DNA of 37,940 nt from Ruminococcus sp. UBA3665 (GCA_002373165.1 DFJS01000021.1:1-37940); one strand, 5' to 3'; shown: positions 16,068 through 23,823, numbered from the stretch's first letter. A program made the numbers and translations. Notes: a model not told the origin generated them from the sequence alone.

Positions 16068-16684
16068 AGAATTTTTTTCAGAAAAGACGGCCGGTGAATC
16101 GGGCAGGGGCCGTACTGAAGCAGACAGTTCCTGTGTTCTTCCGTGCCATAGCCTTTATGTTTTTCAAACGCATAATTCGGGTATAATTTTGCCTGTTTTT
16201 TCATATAGCTGTCACGGGCGACTTTTGCCAGAATCGAGGCCGCGGCAACAGAAGCAGATTTGGCATCGCCTTTGACGATGCATTCCAGCGGAACAGAGAG
16301 CTTCGGCTTTTGATTGCCGTCTACCAGCACATAATCCGGAGTCTGGGACAAGCCCTCGACAGCGCGTTTCATTGCCAGCAAAGAAGCTTTCAGGATATTA
16401 TATTTTTCAATTTCAGCAATGCTTGCCGATGCAATACAGAAGCAGACGGCCTTTTCCTGAATTTCTTCAAATAATTTTTCACGGCGTTTTTCTGTAATTT
16501 TCTTACTGTCGTCAAGTCCCTGGATATCGCAGTCATCCGGCAGAATGACGGCAGCTGCATAGACATCTCCGGCAAGAGGGCCTCTTCCGGCCTCATCCAC
16601 GCCGCAGATGATGCCGTGCTGTGTTCTCAGGTCAGTATCAAAATCCAGCATAGCCTGCCGGCGGAGCAGTGTTTCTTTTTTCAT
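16064..16684 (-). CDS. rnhB: Ribonuclease HII
   Basis: The 206-residue enzyme cleaves RNA in RNA-DNA hybrids and removes single ribonucleotides. The DEDD site is visible as D30 and E31 in CGVDEAGRGPLAG, D122 in YVLVDGNQKP, and D140 in VKGDAKSASVAAAS. It overlaps ylqF and yraN by 4 nt each, so the three are translationally coupled. Confidence 0.97.
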   Translation of the reverse strand: MKKETLLRRQAMLDFDTDLRTQHGIICGVDEAGRGPLAGDVYAAAVILPDDCDIQGLDDSKKITEKRREKLFEEIQEKAVCFCIASASIAEIEKYNILKASLLAMKRAVEGLSQTPDYVLVDGNQKPKLSVPLECIVKGDAKSASVAAASILAKVARDSYMKKQAKLYPNYAFEKHKGYGTEEHRNCLLQYGPCPIHRPSFLKKIL

Positions 16685-17574
16685 GTCAGCTTCTCCTGAA
16701 AGACGGGCTTTTCGAGCGTAATTCTGCCGAGTTTTGCGGCTCTGAAATCATCCAGAACGGTAGAAGCGGCACGTTCGGTATTAACAATACCGCCGGAGAG
16801 GAGCATTCCTCTTTTTCTGCCGACTGCTTCCAGAAGCCTGTCCCCGGCAGTCTCATCCGTTTCGAGCTTATAGCGTTCACGGAGTGCGGCCGGATAATTC
16901 TCATGCAGATATTCCAGCAGAAGCATAGCAAGAGCTTCTGTATCCAGAATCTGGTCACGGATTGCGCCGGTAAATGCCAGCCGGACGGCGGCCTGCTGGT
17001 CGTCGAGTTTCGGCCACAGAACGCCGGGCATATCAAGAAATTCCGTCTGTGCATCGATTTTAACCCATTGCTTGGTTCTGGTAACGCCGGGTCTGTCCTC
17101 GACTTTGGCGATTTTAGTCTTTGCCATTTTATTAATAAAAGAAGATTTGCCGACATTCGGGATACCGACAATCATCAGCCGGACAGGCCGGCCGGTCATG
17201 CCGGCAGTTTTTCTTTTTGCAAGCAGATCTTTCAGAAGCTGTTCCCGGACTGTGGGGACAAACTGTCTGGTTCCCCTGCCGCTGATGCAGTCAGCAGCCA
17301 GTGCCGGAATGCCCTGCCTGCGGTAATACTGCACCCATTGCGCCGTCAGATTCGGGTCAGCCATATCGGCTTTATTTAATAAAATCATATAAGGCTTGCT
17401 CTGAATCAGCTGTGTCAGGTCGGGGTTGCGGCTGCTCATGGGCACACGGGCATCCAGAATGGAAACAACGCCGTCCACAAGCGGAAGATTTGCCGCAATC
17501 ATGCGTTTGGTTTTCGTCATATGACCGGGGAACCACTGAATTGTTCCGATCTGGATTTTTTGATTTTCAGACAT
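16681..17574 (-). CDS. ylqF: Ribosome biogenesis GTPase YlqF/RbgA
   Basis: The 297-residue, circularly permuted GTPase is required late in 50S assembly. The opening IQWFPGHMTKTKRMI is the family signature. G4 NKAD (67-70) precedes G1 GIPNVGKSS (137-145) and G3 DMPGVLWPK, as expected for a permuted domain. The C-terminal ANTAR-like RNA-binding helices follow. It lies 24 nt after the second lepB, and the rplS-lepB-ylqF-rnhB order is common in Firmicutes. Confidence 0.97.
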   Translation of the reverse strand: MSENQKIQIGTIQWFPGHMTKTKRMIAANLPLVDGVVSILDARVPMSSRNPDLTQLIQSKPYMILLNKADMADPNLTAQWVQYYRRQGIPALAADCISGRGTRQFVPTVREQLLKDLLAKRKTAGMTGRPVRLMIVGIPNVGKSSFINKMAKTKIAKVEDRPGVTRTKQWVKIDAQTEFLDMPGVLWPKLDDQQAAVRLAFTGAIRDQILDTEALAMLLLEYLHENYPAALRERYKLETDETAGDRLLEAVGRKRGMLLSGGIVNTERAASTVLDDFRAAKLGRITLEKPVFQEKLT

Positions 17575-17598
17575 AATTTCTCCTTATGGGAAGCCTGC

Positions 17599-18216
17599 TT
17601 ACTCCACTGCGCCGATTTTTTCCAGCGGATACAGTCTCAGCAGGACAGTGCCTTCAATTTCTTCTTCTGCCACCAGTCCGACATTGACATAGCGGCTGTC
17701 CAGAGAAATATCACGGTTATCGCCCAGGACGAATACAAATCCTTCCGGGACGGTAAACGGATATTCAAACGCATTGCCCAGATCGGGCAGCTGTGTAATT
17801 GTATTTGTATATAATTCTTCCTGCGGCTGGCCGTTGATATAGACAATGCCCTCTTCGGAGCTGATATCCAGTGTCTGGCCGCCGACTGCCACCACGCGCT
17901 TGACAATGCTTTTATGCAGACCTTCGGTCATATACAAAGAACCGCTCTGAGAGACCAGCACAGCATCATCGGCATTGATGACGACAATATCGCCGCTTTT
18001 TGGCCTTGTCTGGAGCTGTAAGACAAGCAGTCTGTCCTCGTTCTGCAAAGTAGGCAGCATAGAGTCCCCCTGCACGATTGCCACGCGGAACACGTAGGTA
18101 AACAGCAGAATCATGACAAAAATAGGAATCATTGCCGCACTGATAATGTCAATTGCTTCTCCGATGGCATGATGTATGCCGGGGTTCCGGGAAAAGCGAA
18201 CATATTCCTTCATCAT
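17599..18216 (-). CDS. lepB: Signal peptidase I, second tandem copy
   Basis: A type I signal peptidase of 205 residues from the ATG at 18216 (MMKEYVRF). The frame is open to 18342, but that part overlaps the first lepB in another frame and is probably not translated. No strong ribosome binding site is visible, so coupling to the upstream gene is likely. One membrane helix lies at about 23-44. Catalytic Ser52 is in QGDSMLPTL and Lys106 in SIVKRVVAVGGQ. GDNRDISLDSRYVNVG is the conserved box E. It differs clearly from the first copy in the region around the catalytic Lys. Confidence 0.9.
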   Translation of the reverse strand: MMKEYVRFSRNPGIHHAIGEAIDIISAAMIPIFVMILLFTYVFRVAIVQGDSMLPTLQNEDRLLVLQLQTRPKSGDIVVINADDAVLVSQSGSLYMTEGLHKSIVKRVVAVGGQTLDISSEEGIVYINGQPQEELYTNTITQLPDLGNAFEYPFTVPEGFVFVLGDNRDISLDSRYVNVGLVAEEEIEGTVLLRLYPLEKIGAVE

Positions 18217-18232
18217 ATCCGATACAGGCGCA

Positions 18233-18916
18233 TCAGCCAATAAAGCCGATTGTACGGAAAGAAACTGATTCTTCTCCGTCGGCATTCGTATCGACTGAAC
18301 AGTAGCGGAAAAAAGCATTGCCGAGAATTTCATTTTCGGCAATCAGGCCGACATTAGGATTGCGGCTGTCTGTAGAATGATTCCGGTTATCGCCCATGAC
18401 AAAGACATAGCCTTCCGGAACTGTAATCGGATAAGAGAAAGCTCCGTCATTTGTCAGAGTAGGTTCATTCACATAATTTTCTTCCAGAGGCTGACCGTCC
18501 ACATAGACACGGCCCTCGTCCGTCCTGACTTCTATTGTCTGTCCGGAAACGGCAATAATGCGCTTAATCAGGATTTCATTCAGAGCCGAACCGCTGCTGA
18601 TGACAGTTGTTCCGTCCGCGTCCAGAATATGGCCGCTTCTGTAATTGCTGACCACTACAATATCACCCTGATGCGGCTGGTACAGAATGCGGCGCATGAC
18701 AAGCCTGTCCTGATTCTGGAGAGTCGGCACCATAGAACTGCCTTCTACTGTAACAGGGCGAATCAGATACGTAAACAGCATCAGCACCACAAATACCGAT
18801 ATCAGCATTGTTTCCAGAATTTCTGCTACATCATTGAAAACAGCCTTTGGGTCAAGCTGTTTGGGGGGCTGCTGTTGTATCTGTTCCTGATTTTCTGTTA
18901 ATTCTGTAGATTCCAT
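18233..18916 (-). CDS. lepB: Signal peptidase I, first tandem copy
   Basis: A 227-residue membrane-bound serine/lysine protease that removes signal peptides from exported proteins. A Gln/Pro/Glu-rich cytoplasmic tail (about 1-30) precedes one membrane helix at 33-53. Catalytic Ser61 lies in GSSMVPTL and Lys118 in ILIKRIIAVSGQ. The box GDNRNHSTDSRNPNVG is intact. GAGGTGAGG sits just before the ATG at 18916. It is the first gene of the lepB-ylqF-rnhB-yraN-thrC run. A TTGACA lies upstream, but I see no matching -10. Confidence 0.96.
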   Translation of the reverse strand: MESTELTENQEQIQQQPPKQLDPKAVFNDVAEILETMLISVFVVLMLFTYLIRPVTVEGSSMVPTLQNQDRLVMRRILYQPHQGDIVVVSNYRSGHILDADGTTVISSGSALNEILIKRIIAVSGQTIEVRTDEGRVYVDGQPLEENYVNEPTLTNDGAFSYPITVPEGYVFVMGDNRNHSTDSRNPNVGLIAENEILGNAFFRYCSVDTNADGEESVSFRTIGFIG

Positions 18917-18970
18917 TGCCTCACCTCATTTATGATAAACAGCGTTGTCAACAAACGCTTGCAGATATGC

Positions 18971-19029
18971 AAAAAAGGGACATGGTGTCCCTCTTGCTGA
19001 ATGCAGTGCAAAAGCAGCCATGCGGCTGC
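18971..19029 (-). terminator. Two hairpins ending the rplS transcript
   Basis: The first, GCAGCC-GCAT-GGCTGC followed by TTTTGC (19014-19029), lies 22 nt after the rplS stop. The second, AGGGACA-CCA-TGTCCCT followed by TTTTTT on the minus strand (18976-18992), is a good intrinsic terminator. Confidence 0.8.
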
Positions 19030-19050
19030 CTCTGCACAGCCGGATGTGCC

Positions 19051-19395
19051 TTATACCAGTTTTTCCTTGATTTTGGCGGCCTTGCCGACTCTGTCGCGCA
19101 GGTAGTAGAGCTTTGCACGGCGCACTTTACCATGGCGGACGAGTTCCACCTTGTCCACAGCCGGGGAATGCAGCGGAAATACGCGTTCGATGCCGCAGCC
19201 GTGTGCCACACGTCTTACTGTGAAAGTTTCGCTGATGCCGCCGTGTTTCTTGGCAATGACAGTGCCTTCAAAGACCTGGATACGGCTCTTGTCGCCTTCC
19301 TGGATCTTAACGTGAACTTTTACAGTATCACCGATTTCGATCACGGGTGCATTTTCCTTCATGCTGGAATTGCTGATTAATTCTAAAGCGTTCAT
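19051..19395 (-). CDS. rplS: 50S ribosomal protein L19
   Basis: A 114-residue protein with the L19 signature: IEIGDTVKVHVKIQEGDKSR, then FEGTVIAKKHGGISETFTVRR and the closing LYYLRDRVGKAAKIKEK. L19 lies at the 30S-50S interface. The frame is open to 19449, but the ATG at 19395 (MNALELIS) has AGGAGGAAT 7-8 nt before it and gives the normal length. It is monocistronic, with its own promoter, a leader of about 155 nt, and terminators. Confidence 0.98.
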   Translation of the reverse strand: MNALELISNSSMKENAPVIEIGDTVKVHVKIQEGDKSRIQVFEGTVIAKKHGGISETFTVRRVAHGCGIERVFPLHSPAVDKVELVRHGKVRRAKLYYLRDRVGKAAKIKEKLV

Positions 19396-19550
19396 AATAA
19401 AATTCCTCCTAAAAATTTTCCGGTTCTTCATGCGCGGGATTTTCATCATGCGCCGTTCAGCAGGGGGCGCGCCGCCAGAGGATGAACCTGTTTAATGTCT
19501 TACGGCATTAACTCTCGTTCCGGCGTGAGAACGGAACGGATTTCAAATGC
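19396..19550 (-). ncRNA. Candidate ribosomal protein L19 leader (autoregulatory 5' UTR)
   Basis: The roughly 155-nt untranslated leader between the promoter and rplS contains several stem-loops on the minus strand: CCGTTCTCACGCCGGAACG, then TAATGCCGTAAGACATTA, then a GC-rich GGCGGCGCGCCCCC segment and two GCGCATGA direct repeats ahead of the Shine-Dalgarno. Structured leaders in front of rplS are known in Firmicutes (the L19 leader family). I assign it by position and structure, not by a covariance model. Confidence 0.55.
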
Positions 19551-19556
19551 TTTTAT

Positions 19557-19585
19557 ATCATAACATATTTTGAGAAAAAAAGCAA
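19557..19585 (-). promoter_or_regulatory. Sigma-A-type promoter of rplS
   Basis: Minus strand: -35 TTGCTT (19580-19585), 17-bp spacer, -10 TATGAT (19557-19562). It begins immediately after the DUF2344 gene stop. No terminator separates the two. Confidence 0.75.
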
Positions 19586-19591
19586 GTGTTT

Positions 19592-20245
19592 TCAGAAAAA
19601 ATCTTGATAATTTTCTGAAAAAATTTTTGTCCGGCAGACGGATTTGACTAAAATCGGCTTATCTGCGTAATTTTGGAATGCATCGGACACAATGCCGATA
19701 TTTAAATTTCCGTCGTTTCCGGCAGGCAGGCGCAGGATGAGAGATAAATCCGGCGGCTGAAAATCAATTTTATGAATTATAATATTATTTTTAATATTAA
19801 TTTCTTTCACGCCTTTTTTTGTTTTTTTCTGCACCAGAATTTCCGGCTGACTGAAAAAGGCATCCCAGAGCGATTTCAAATCCGGCACATCCGGGGCGGA
19901 AAGCAGCAGATGATATTCAGCAGCCGTGATATCGGCGGCCTGTTTCTGCGGCGGATGGATTTCCAGAGCGTGAAGGCCTTCCGGAAGGACGGCGTTTAAT
20001 TTTTCCAGAATTTCTTCCGGGGGGAGTTCTTCTGTCAGGCGCAGGTCCATGACCTCGCAGATGCTCTCCACGCCCAGCGACAGGGCAAGCGGAAACATCA
20101 GGTACAAATGCGGATGGAAGCCCTCTGTATACCAGGCAGGCAGGCCGGAACGCCGGACGGCACGAATCATGCAGCGGTTCAGATCCAGATGGGAAATATA
20201 TCTGCTGATTCCCTTTTTTTCAAAAACAATTCTGTAATCTTTCAA
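19592..20245 (-). CDS. TIGR03936/DUF2344 family radical-SAM-associated protein
   Basis: A 217-residue protein that always accompanies the TIGR03960 radical SAM enzyme and is sometimes fused to it. YRIVFEKKGISRYISHLDL, then FHPHLYLMFPLALSLGVES, are its signature stretches. I prefer the TTG start at 20245: it overlaps the upstream TGA by 4 nt (TTGA) and has GGGGAGG 7 nt before it. Longer starts exist upstream (to 20281), but they lie before this site. Function unknown; it may bind the RNA or protein substrate of its partner. Confidence 0.88.
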   Translation of the reverse strand: MKDYRIVFEKKGISRYISHLDLNRCMIRAVRRSGLPAWYTEGFHPHLYLMFPLALSLGVESICEVMDLRLTEELPPEEILEKLNAVLPEGLHALEIHPPQKQAADITAAEYHLLLSAPDVPDLKSLWDAFFSQPEILVQKKTKKGVKEINIKNNIIIHKIDFQPPDLSLILRLPAGNDGNLNIGIVSDAFQNYADKPILVKSVCRTKIFSENYQDFF

Positions 20246-22077
20246 AAGCACGGCCTCCCCAGACATTGATTGGCACCGCATCCGGCACAGAATTCCCGGC
20301 AGGGCGGCGTGGTCTGTGCGGCATGGGCTTTCTGATTTTCACGAATCAGGAATTTTTTCGAGACAAGATAATCAATATGATTCCAGGGCATAATTTCTTC
20401 ATAGCTTCTTGTCCGGTTGGCATAGAAAGCCGGGTCCAGATGATTTTTTTCAAAAGCGGCGTACCATCTGGCGGCATCAAAAAATTCCTCCCAGCTGTCC
20501 AGCCGGCAGCCGCTGTTCCAGGCATCATAGAGCACCGCGCAGAGTCTTCTGTCACCTCTGGCAAGCACGGCCTCCATCTGGCTGACATCAGAAATATGCA
20601 TACTTGCTTTGATTTTTTTAGATTTGATTGCTTTTTTCAGCACCTGCTGTTTTCTAAGAATTTCAGTTTTTTCCGTCTGCGGCTCGAACTCGAAGGGCGT
20701 GAACGGCTTCGGAACAAAAGTCGCCGTACTGATGGAAATCTGCAATTTTCCCTTGGCACGGACGGGCATATCATAGAACAGATTCACAATTTTCTGTGCC
20801 AGGTCGGCAATACCGGCGATATCTTCATCTGTTTCGGTAGGAAGCCCCATCATGAAATAAAGCTTGACCGTCGTGTAGCCGCCCTCGAATGCAATGCGGC
20901 AGGTGCGCATGACTTCTTCTTCCGTGACGTTTTTGTTGATGACATCCCGGAGTCTTTGGGTTCCGGCTTCCGGAGCGAATGTCAGGCCGCTTTTCCGGAT
21001 TGTGGTTACTTTTTCCAGAACTGATTTTGAAAAATTATCAATCCGGAGCGACGGCAGAGAAAGATTAATATGTTCTTTGGCGGTATATTCCAGAAGCTGG
21101 TCTAAAATTTCCTCAATCTGGGAATGATCGCTGGTACTCAGCGACGAGAGGGATAATTCGTCATAGCCGGAATGTTCACAGAGTGCGATTCCCTGCCGGC
21201 AGACAGTTCCGGCCGATTTTTCCCGGAAAGGCCTGTACAGAAATCCGGCCTGACAGAAGCGGCAGCCGCGGATGCAGCCGCGCAGGACTTCGACAGAAAC
21301 GCGGTCATGAATCGTCTCGATAAACGGAATGACAACATGTTCCGGATAGTAGGACTGATTCATATCTGTTATCACGCGCTTGGTAATTTTTTCCGGTGCG
21401 CCGTCATGGGGGGTGATGCTCCGGACTGTGCCGTCCTCGTGATAAGCAACTTCATAAAGCGACGGAACATAGATTCCTCTGATTTGTGCCGCTGCTTTCA
21501 GGAATTCCGAACGGGATGCTCCGTTCCGGCGCATGGTGTGATATAAATCCATCAGTTCCAGATTGACTTCTTCGCCTTCGCCGAGAATAAACAAATCAAA
21601 AAAATCCGCAATCGGTTCAGGATTGCAGGCGCAGGGGCCTCCGGCGACAACCAGAGGAAAAATCTGTTCTCCCCTGTCCTTCTGCCAGACGGGCACTCCT
21701 GCCAGGTCGAGCATATTCAGAATATTTGTATATGACATTTCATACTGAAGCGTAAAGCCGATGAAATCGAAATTCCGGATTTCGTCGCCGCTTTCCAGGG
21801 CATACAGCAGTATTTTCTCCTGCCGCATGACAGCTTCCATATCCGGCCAGGGAGCGAACACTCTTTCACACCAGTAATTTTCCCTTTCGTTGATAAGAGA
21901 ATATAAAATCTTCATGCCAAGATGGGACATGCCGACATCGTAGATATCCGGAAAACAAAATGCAAACCGGACATCGACCTGTGATTTTTGTTTGACAATC
22001 TGACCGATTTCGCCGCCGGTATAACGGGACGGTTTCTGCACATCCAGCAGATGCGCTTGCAATATTTCAGGCAGCAT
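20242..22077 (-). CDS. TIGR03960 family B12-binding-like radical SAM protein
   Basis: The 611-residue protein has a B12-binding-type Rossmann N-terminal part (FCFPDIYDVGMSHLGMKILY) and a radical SAM core with C268, C272 and C275 (RGCIRGCRFCQAGF). The LPSLRIDNF and TFAPEAGTQRLR motifs are those of this family. The C-terminus carries a cysteine cluster (CREFCAGCGANQCLGRPC). The role is unknown; in many clostridia this gene and its DUF2344 partner lie between an M50 protease and rplU. Here they follow the M50 protease but rplS comes next. It starts just 1 nt after the preceding membrane-protein gene. Confidence 0.93.
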   Translation of the reverse strand: MLPEILQAHLLDVQKPSRYTGGEIGQIVKQKSQVDVRFAFCFPDIYDVGMSHLGMKILYSLINERENYWCERVFAPWPDMEAVMRQEKILLYALESGDEIRNFDFIGFTLQYEMSYTNILNMLDLAGVPVWQKDRGEQIFPLVVAGGPCACNPEPIADFFDLFILGEGEEVNLELMDLYHTMRRNGASRSEFLKAAAQIRGIYVPSLYEVAYHEDGTVRSITPHDGAPEKITKRVITDMNQSYYPEHVVIPFIETIHDRVSVEVLRGCIRGCRFCQAGFLYRPFREKSAGTVCRQGIALCEHSGYDELSLSSLSTSDHSQIEEILDQLLEYTAKEHINLSLPSLRIDNFSKSVLEKVTTIRKSGLTFAPEAGTQRLRDVINKNVTEEEVMRTCRIAFEGGYTTVKLYFMMGLPTETDEDIAGIADLAQKIVNLFYDMPVRAKGKLQISISTATFVPKPFTPFEFEPQTEKTEILRKQQVLKKAIKSKKIKASMHISDVSQMEAVLARGDRRLCAVLYDAWNSGCRLDSWEEFFDAARWYAAFEKNHLDPAFYANRTRSYEEIMPWNHIDYLVSKKFLIRENQKAHAAQTTPPCREFCAGCGANQCLGRPCF

Positions 22078-22078
22078 A

Positions 22079-22735
22079 TCAATTTCCTTTCATGATTTTT
22101 TTTTTGAGCAGTGTATCGAATATTTTCCTGTTCTGGGGCGTATCCTGAATTTTCAGCAGAGGCTTGTTCCGGCTGCTTTTTTTCTTTGTCATCAGATAGA
22201 ACTGCAATTCGCCGTCTTTGGCTTCGGCAAGCAGTTTCTGGGGTTTCTGTGCACCAAGGGGAAAATAGCCTGCTTCTGTAATAAAGCCTGTATTCAGCAT
22301 CATCATAGAAAACCAGAGCATTCCCATAAACAGATAAAAAAATCCGTTTTGCCTGTGATGCGCTATTCTGGCAAGATATTCCTGTTTTTTCTGCATTATG
22401 TAAAATTCCGGGTCTTCTATTTCTTCCGCGGCAGCGGGAGGGAGTTCTTCATAAGCAAGAAACGCCTGCACCCCGACGGCTTCGCTGTCCCGGATGACCT
22501 GCCTGCAAGTATAAGATTCTGTAAAATTCAGCACAGAGACGACCAGGCTTGCTATGACAATCATGTAATAAATATAATAAAACCCTCTGCTGAAAATTTT
22601 ATGAAACTGTATGATTCCGGCATTGGATGCCTTAATCCAGGTCATTCCCCCGGCCAGTATGATATATAAAAACAATCCCCCGCTGATGATAATCATCAGC
22701 ATATAAAATACAGACCTGACTGTATAAATCCCCAT
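22079..22735 (-). CDS. Uncharacterised membrane protein with three predicted helices
   Basis: The ATG at 22735 (MGIYTVRSVFYML) has GGGAGC 7 nt upstream, so I use it rather than the one at 22765; this gives 218 residues. Hydrophobic segments lie at about 5-30 (SVFYMLMIIISGGLFLYIIL), 50-70 (FYYIYYMIVIASLVVSVL) and 130-150 (NGFFYLFMGMLWFSMMML). An acidic loop (EELPPAAAEEIEDPEF) and a basic C-terminal domain (MTKKKSSRNKPLLKIQ) follow. No family recognised. It lies between the M50 protease and the radical SAM gene, so it may work with the protease. Confidence 0.75.
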   Translation of the reverse strand: MGIYTVRSVFYMLMIIISGGLFLYIILAGGMTWIKASNAGIIQFHKIFSRGFYYIYYMIVIASLVVSVLNFTESYTCRQVIRDSEAVGVQAFLAYEELPPAAAEEIEDPEFYIMQKKQEYLARIAHHRQNGFFYLFMGMLWFSMMMLNTGFITEAGYFPLGAQKPQKLLAEAKDGELQFYLMTKKKSSRNKPLLKIQDTPQNRKIFDTLLKKKIMKGN

Positions 22736-22777
22736 GCAAGAAGCTCCCTTCTGATAAAATACCATATCTTTTTTATT

Positions 22778-23386
22778 TTACCATAAAGAGCCGGATTTGT
22801 CAACTGAAAATTCAGAAAATGCCAGATAAACCAGCATCAGATACAGTGCCGGATTGCAGATCTGATACCAGTACAGCAGAAAAATGCCGGAAACTGACAG
22901 CATCAGACAAAAGATTTTTCTGATTTGCAGCAGCTGCGGGTTCAGCTCCAGCAGACTTTCCAGAGCCGCGCCGCCGTCCAGAATCCGGAACGGCAGAAGA
23001 TTAAAACATCCCATGCTGACATGCAGAACTGCCGTCACGGGGCTGACTGCCCGGAATAATGCCGCACAGAACAGATTCAGCAAAGGGCCGCTGAGATAAA
23101 TCAGCAAAACCTGTCCCGTTCCAAGCAGACAAAGATTCGTCTTCATCTGGATTCCTGCGGCATAGAACCGGATTTCCCGGATTCCGGAACCTGTCAGGCA
23201 CATGGCAAGGCCGTGGCCGAGTTCGTGAATCAGGCTGACCAGCAGCATTTCTTTCATCAAACCGCTGTCCGGATGCAGAAATAAAATCATCAGCACAGCC
23301 GGAAAACCGAAATTGATTATCAGCCGGAAGTTCTGAAATTTCAGTTCCAAAGCTGTTTCACCCATTCCAGAGCATCCAGCACCCAC
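22778..23386 (-). CDS. M50 family site-2-type membrane metalloprotease (SpoIVFB-like)
   Basis: This 202-residue polytopic membrane protein has the zinc motif HELGH (H54, E55, H58) and the second motif NLLPFRILDGG (N129, D137), which supplies the third ligand and defines the M50/site-2 protease family. It is short and lacks CBS or PDZ domains. SpoIVFB processes pro-sigma-K during sporulation, and the neighbouring radical-SAM pair marks the same conserved locus as spoIVFB in clostridia, so I infer that role. The start is uncertain: M at 23386 or 23365 are both possible, and both overlap the 100-aa gene. Confidence 0.85.
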   Translation of the reverse strand: MGAGCSGMGETALELKFQNFRLIINFGFPAVLMILFLHPDSGLMKEMLLVSLIHELGHGLAMCLTGSGIREIRFYAAGIQMKTNLCLLGTGQVLLIYLSGPLLNLFCAALFRAVSPVTAVLHVSMGCFNLLPFRILDGGAALESLLELNPQLLQIRKIFCLMLSVSGIFLLYWYQICNPALYLMLVYLAFSEFSVDKSGSLW

Positions 23387-23643
23387 GGCAGAGAATCGGC
23401 ATGGGTACGGTCAGCAAACAAATCAACTGCATTCTGAAAGCTCTGTCCGTCCCACAGCCGGACGGAAAACAGAATTGTCAGCAGGATGATACAGACAACA
23501 TACTGGATGAAAAACACATCTGTACAGCTTTGTTTTTTCTCCGGGATTTCGGCTTTTTTCAGAACAGGGGGCTGCCATTCCTGTTCTTCTGCGGAATCGG
23601 GATTCTGTTCGGGGATTTCCAGAACAACATGCTCTTCCTGCAT
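23341..23643 (-). CDS. 100-aa single-span membrane protein upstream of the M50 protease
   Basis: Residues 1-40 are acidic and proline-rich (IPEQNPDSAEEQEWQPP), a hydrophobic helix follows at about 44-62 (FIQYVVCIILLTILFSVRL), and the rest is a short outer segment. AAAGGAGC lies 7 nt before the ATG. It overlaps the protease gene by about 46 nt, which suggests coupled translation. Its position corresponds to SpoIVFA, the regulatory partner of SpoIVFB, but it lacks the LytM domain that B. subtilis SpoIVFA carries. I do not recognise a family. Confidence 0.75.
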   Translation of the reverse strand: MQEEHVVLEIPEQNPDSAEEQEWQPPVLKKAEIPEKKQSCTDVFFIQYVVCIILLTILFSVRLWDGQSFQNAVDLFADRTHADSLPWVLDALEWVKQLWN

Positions 23644-23673
23644 GATACAAGCTCCTTTCGGGATTTTTTCTAT

Positions 23674-23702
23674 ATTCTATGCAGAAAAATCAGGAGAAAT
23701 GC
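23674..23702 (-). promoter_or_regulatory. Sigma-E-like promoter of the M50 protease operon
   Basis: Minus strand: -10-like CATAGAAT (23674-23681), 14-bp spacer, -35-like GCATTTC (23696-23702). It matches the style of sporulation sigma-E (CATACAAT-type -10). The -35 sits inside the 3' arm of the spoVM terminator. No sigma-A promoter was found upstream of this operon. Confidence 0.5.
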
Positions 23703-23723
23703 TCTTTGGCGGCATTTCTCCTG
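23684..23723 (-). terminator. Terminator after spoVM
   Basis: A 12-bp perfect stem, CAGGAGAAATGC/GCATTTCTCCTG (23712-23723 and 23691-23702), with a 9-nt loop, is followed on the minus strand by ATTTTTC. It begins 10 nt past the spoVM stop. Confidence 0.85.
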
Positions 23724-23733
23724 ACTGCGGAAT

Positions 23734-23823
23734 TTATTCTGTTTCGGGTTCTTTCTTGATATGGAACACAAACCGGAGCACTCCGGCTAAGAATTTAGGG
23801 CTTCTGATGACGACAATCTTCAT
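23734..23823 (-). CDS. spoVM: Stage V sporulation protein SpoVM (29 aa)
   Basis: The peptide begins MKIVVIRSPKFLAGVLRF and ends in a charged HIKKEPETE tail. The P-K-F-L-x-G-(V/I)-(L/V)-R core is that of SpoVM, the short amphipathic helix that recognises the convex forespore membrane and anchors SpoIVA to start the spore coat (B. subtilis form 26 aa). AGGAGGG lies 7 nt before the ATG. The location, directly after thiN in the prkC-rsgA-thiN block, is the same as in B. subtilis. It is short enough to be missed by most gene callers. A sigma-E-like promoter precedes it and a terminator follows. Confidence 0.9.
   Translation of the reverse strand: MKIVVIRSPKFLAGVLRFVFHIKKEPETE

Noticed and set aside
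18217..18342. N-terminal extension of the second lepB
   Set aside because: It overlaps the first lepB coding region in another frame; the normal N-terminal membrane helix starts after 18216.
18917..18970. A sigma-A promoter for the lepB operon (TTGACA present)
   Set aside because: No -10 at 16-18 bp; TATCAT is too close to the -35. The operon may be fed from elsewhere, but I could not show where.
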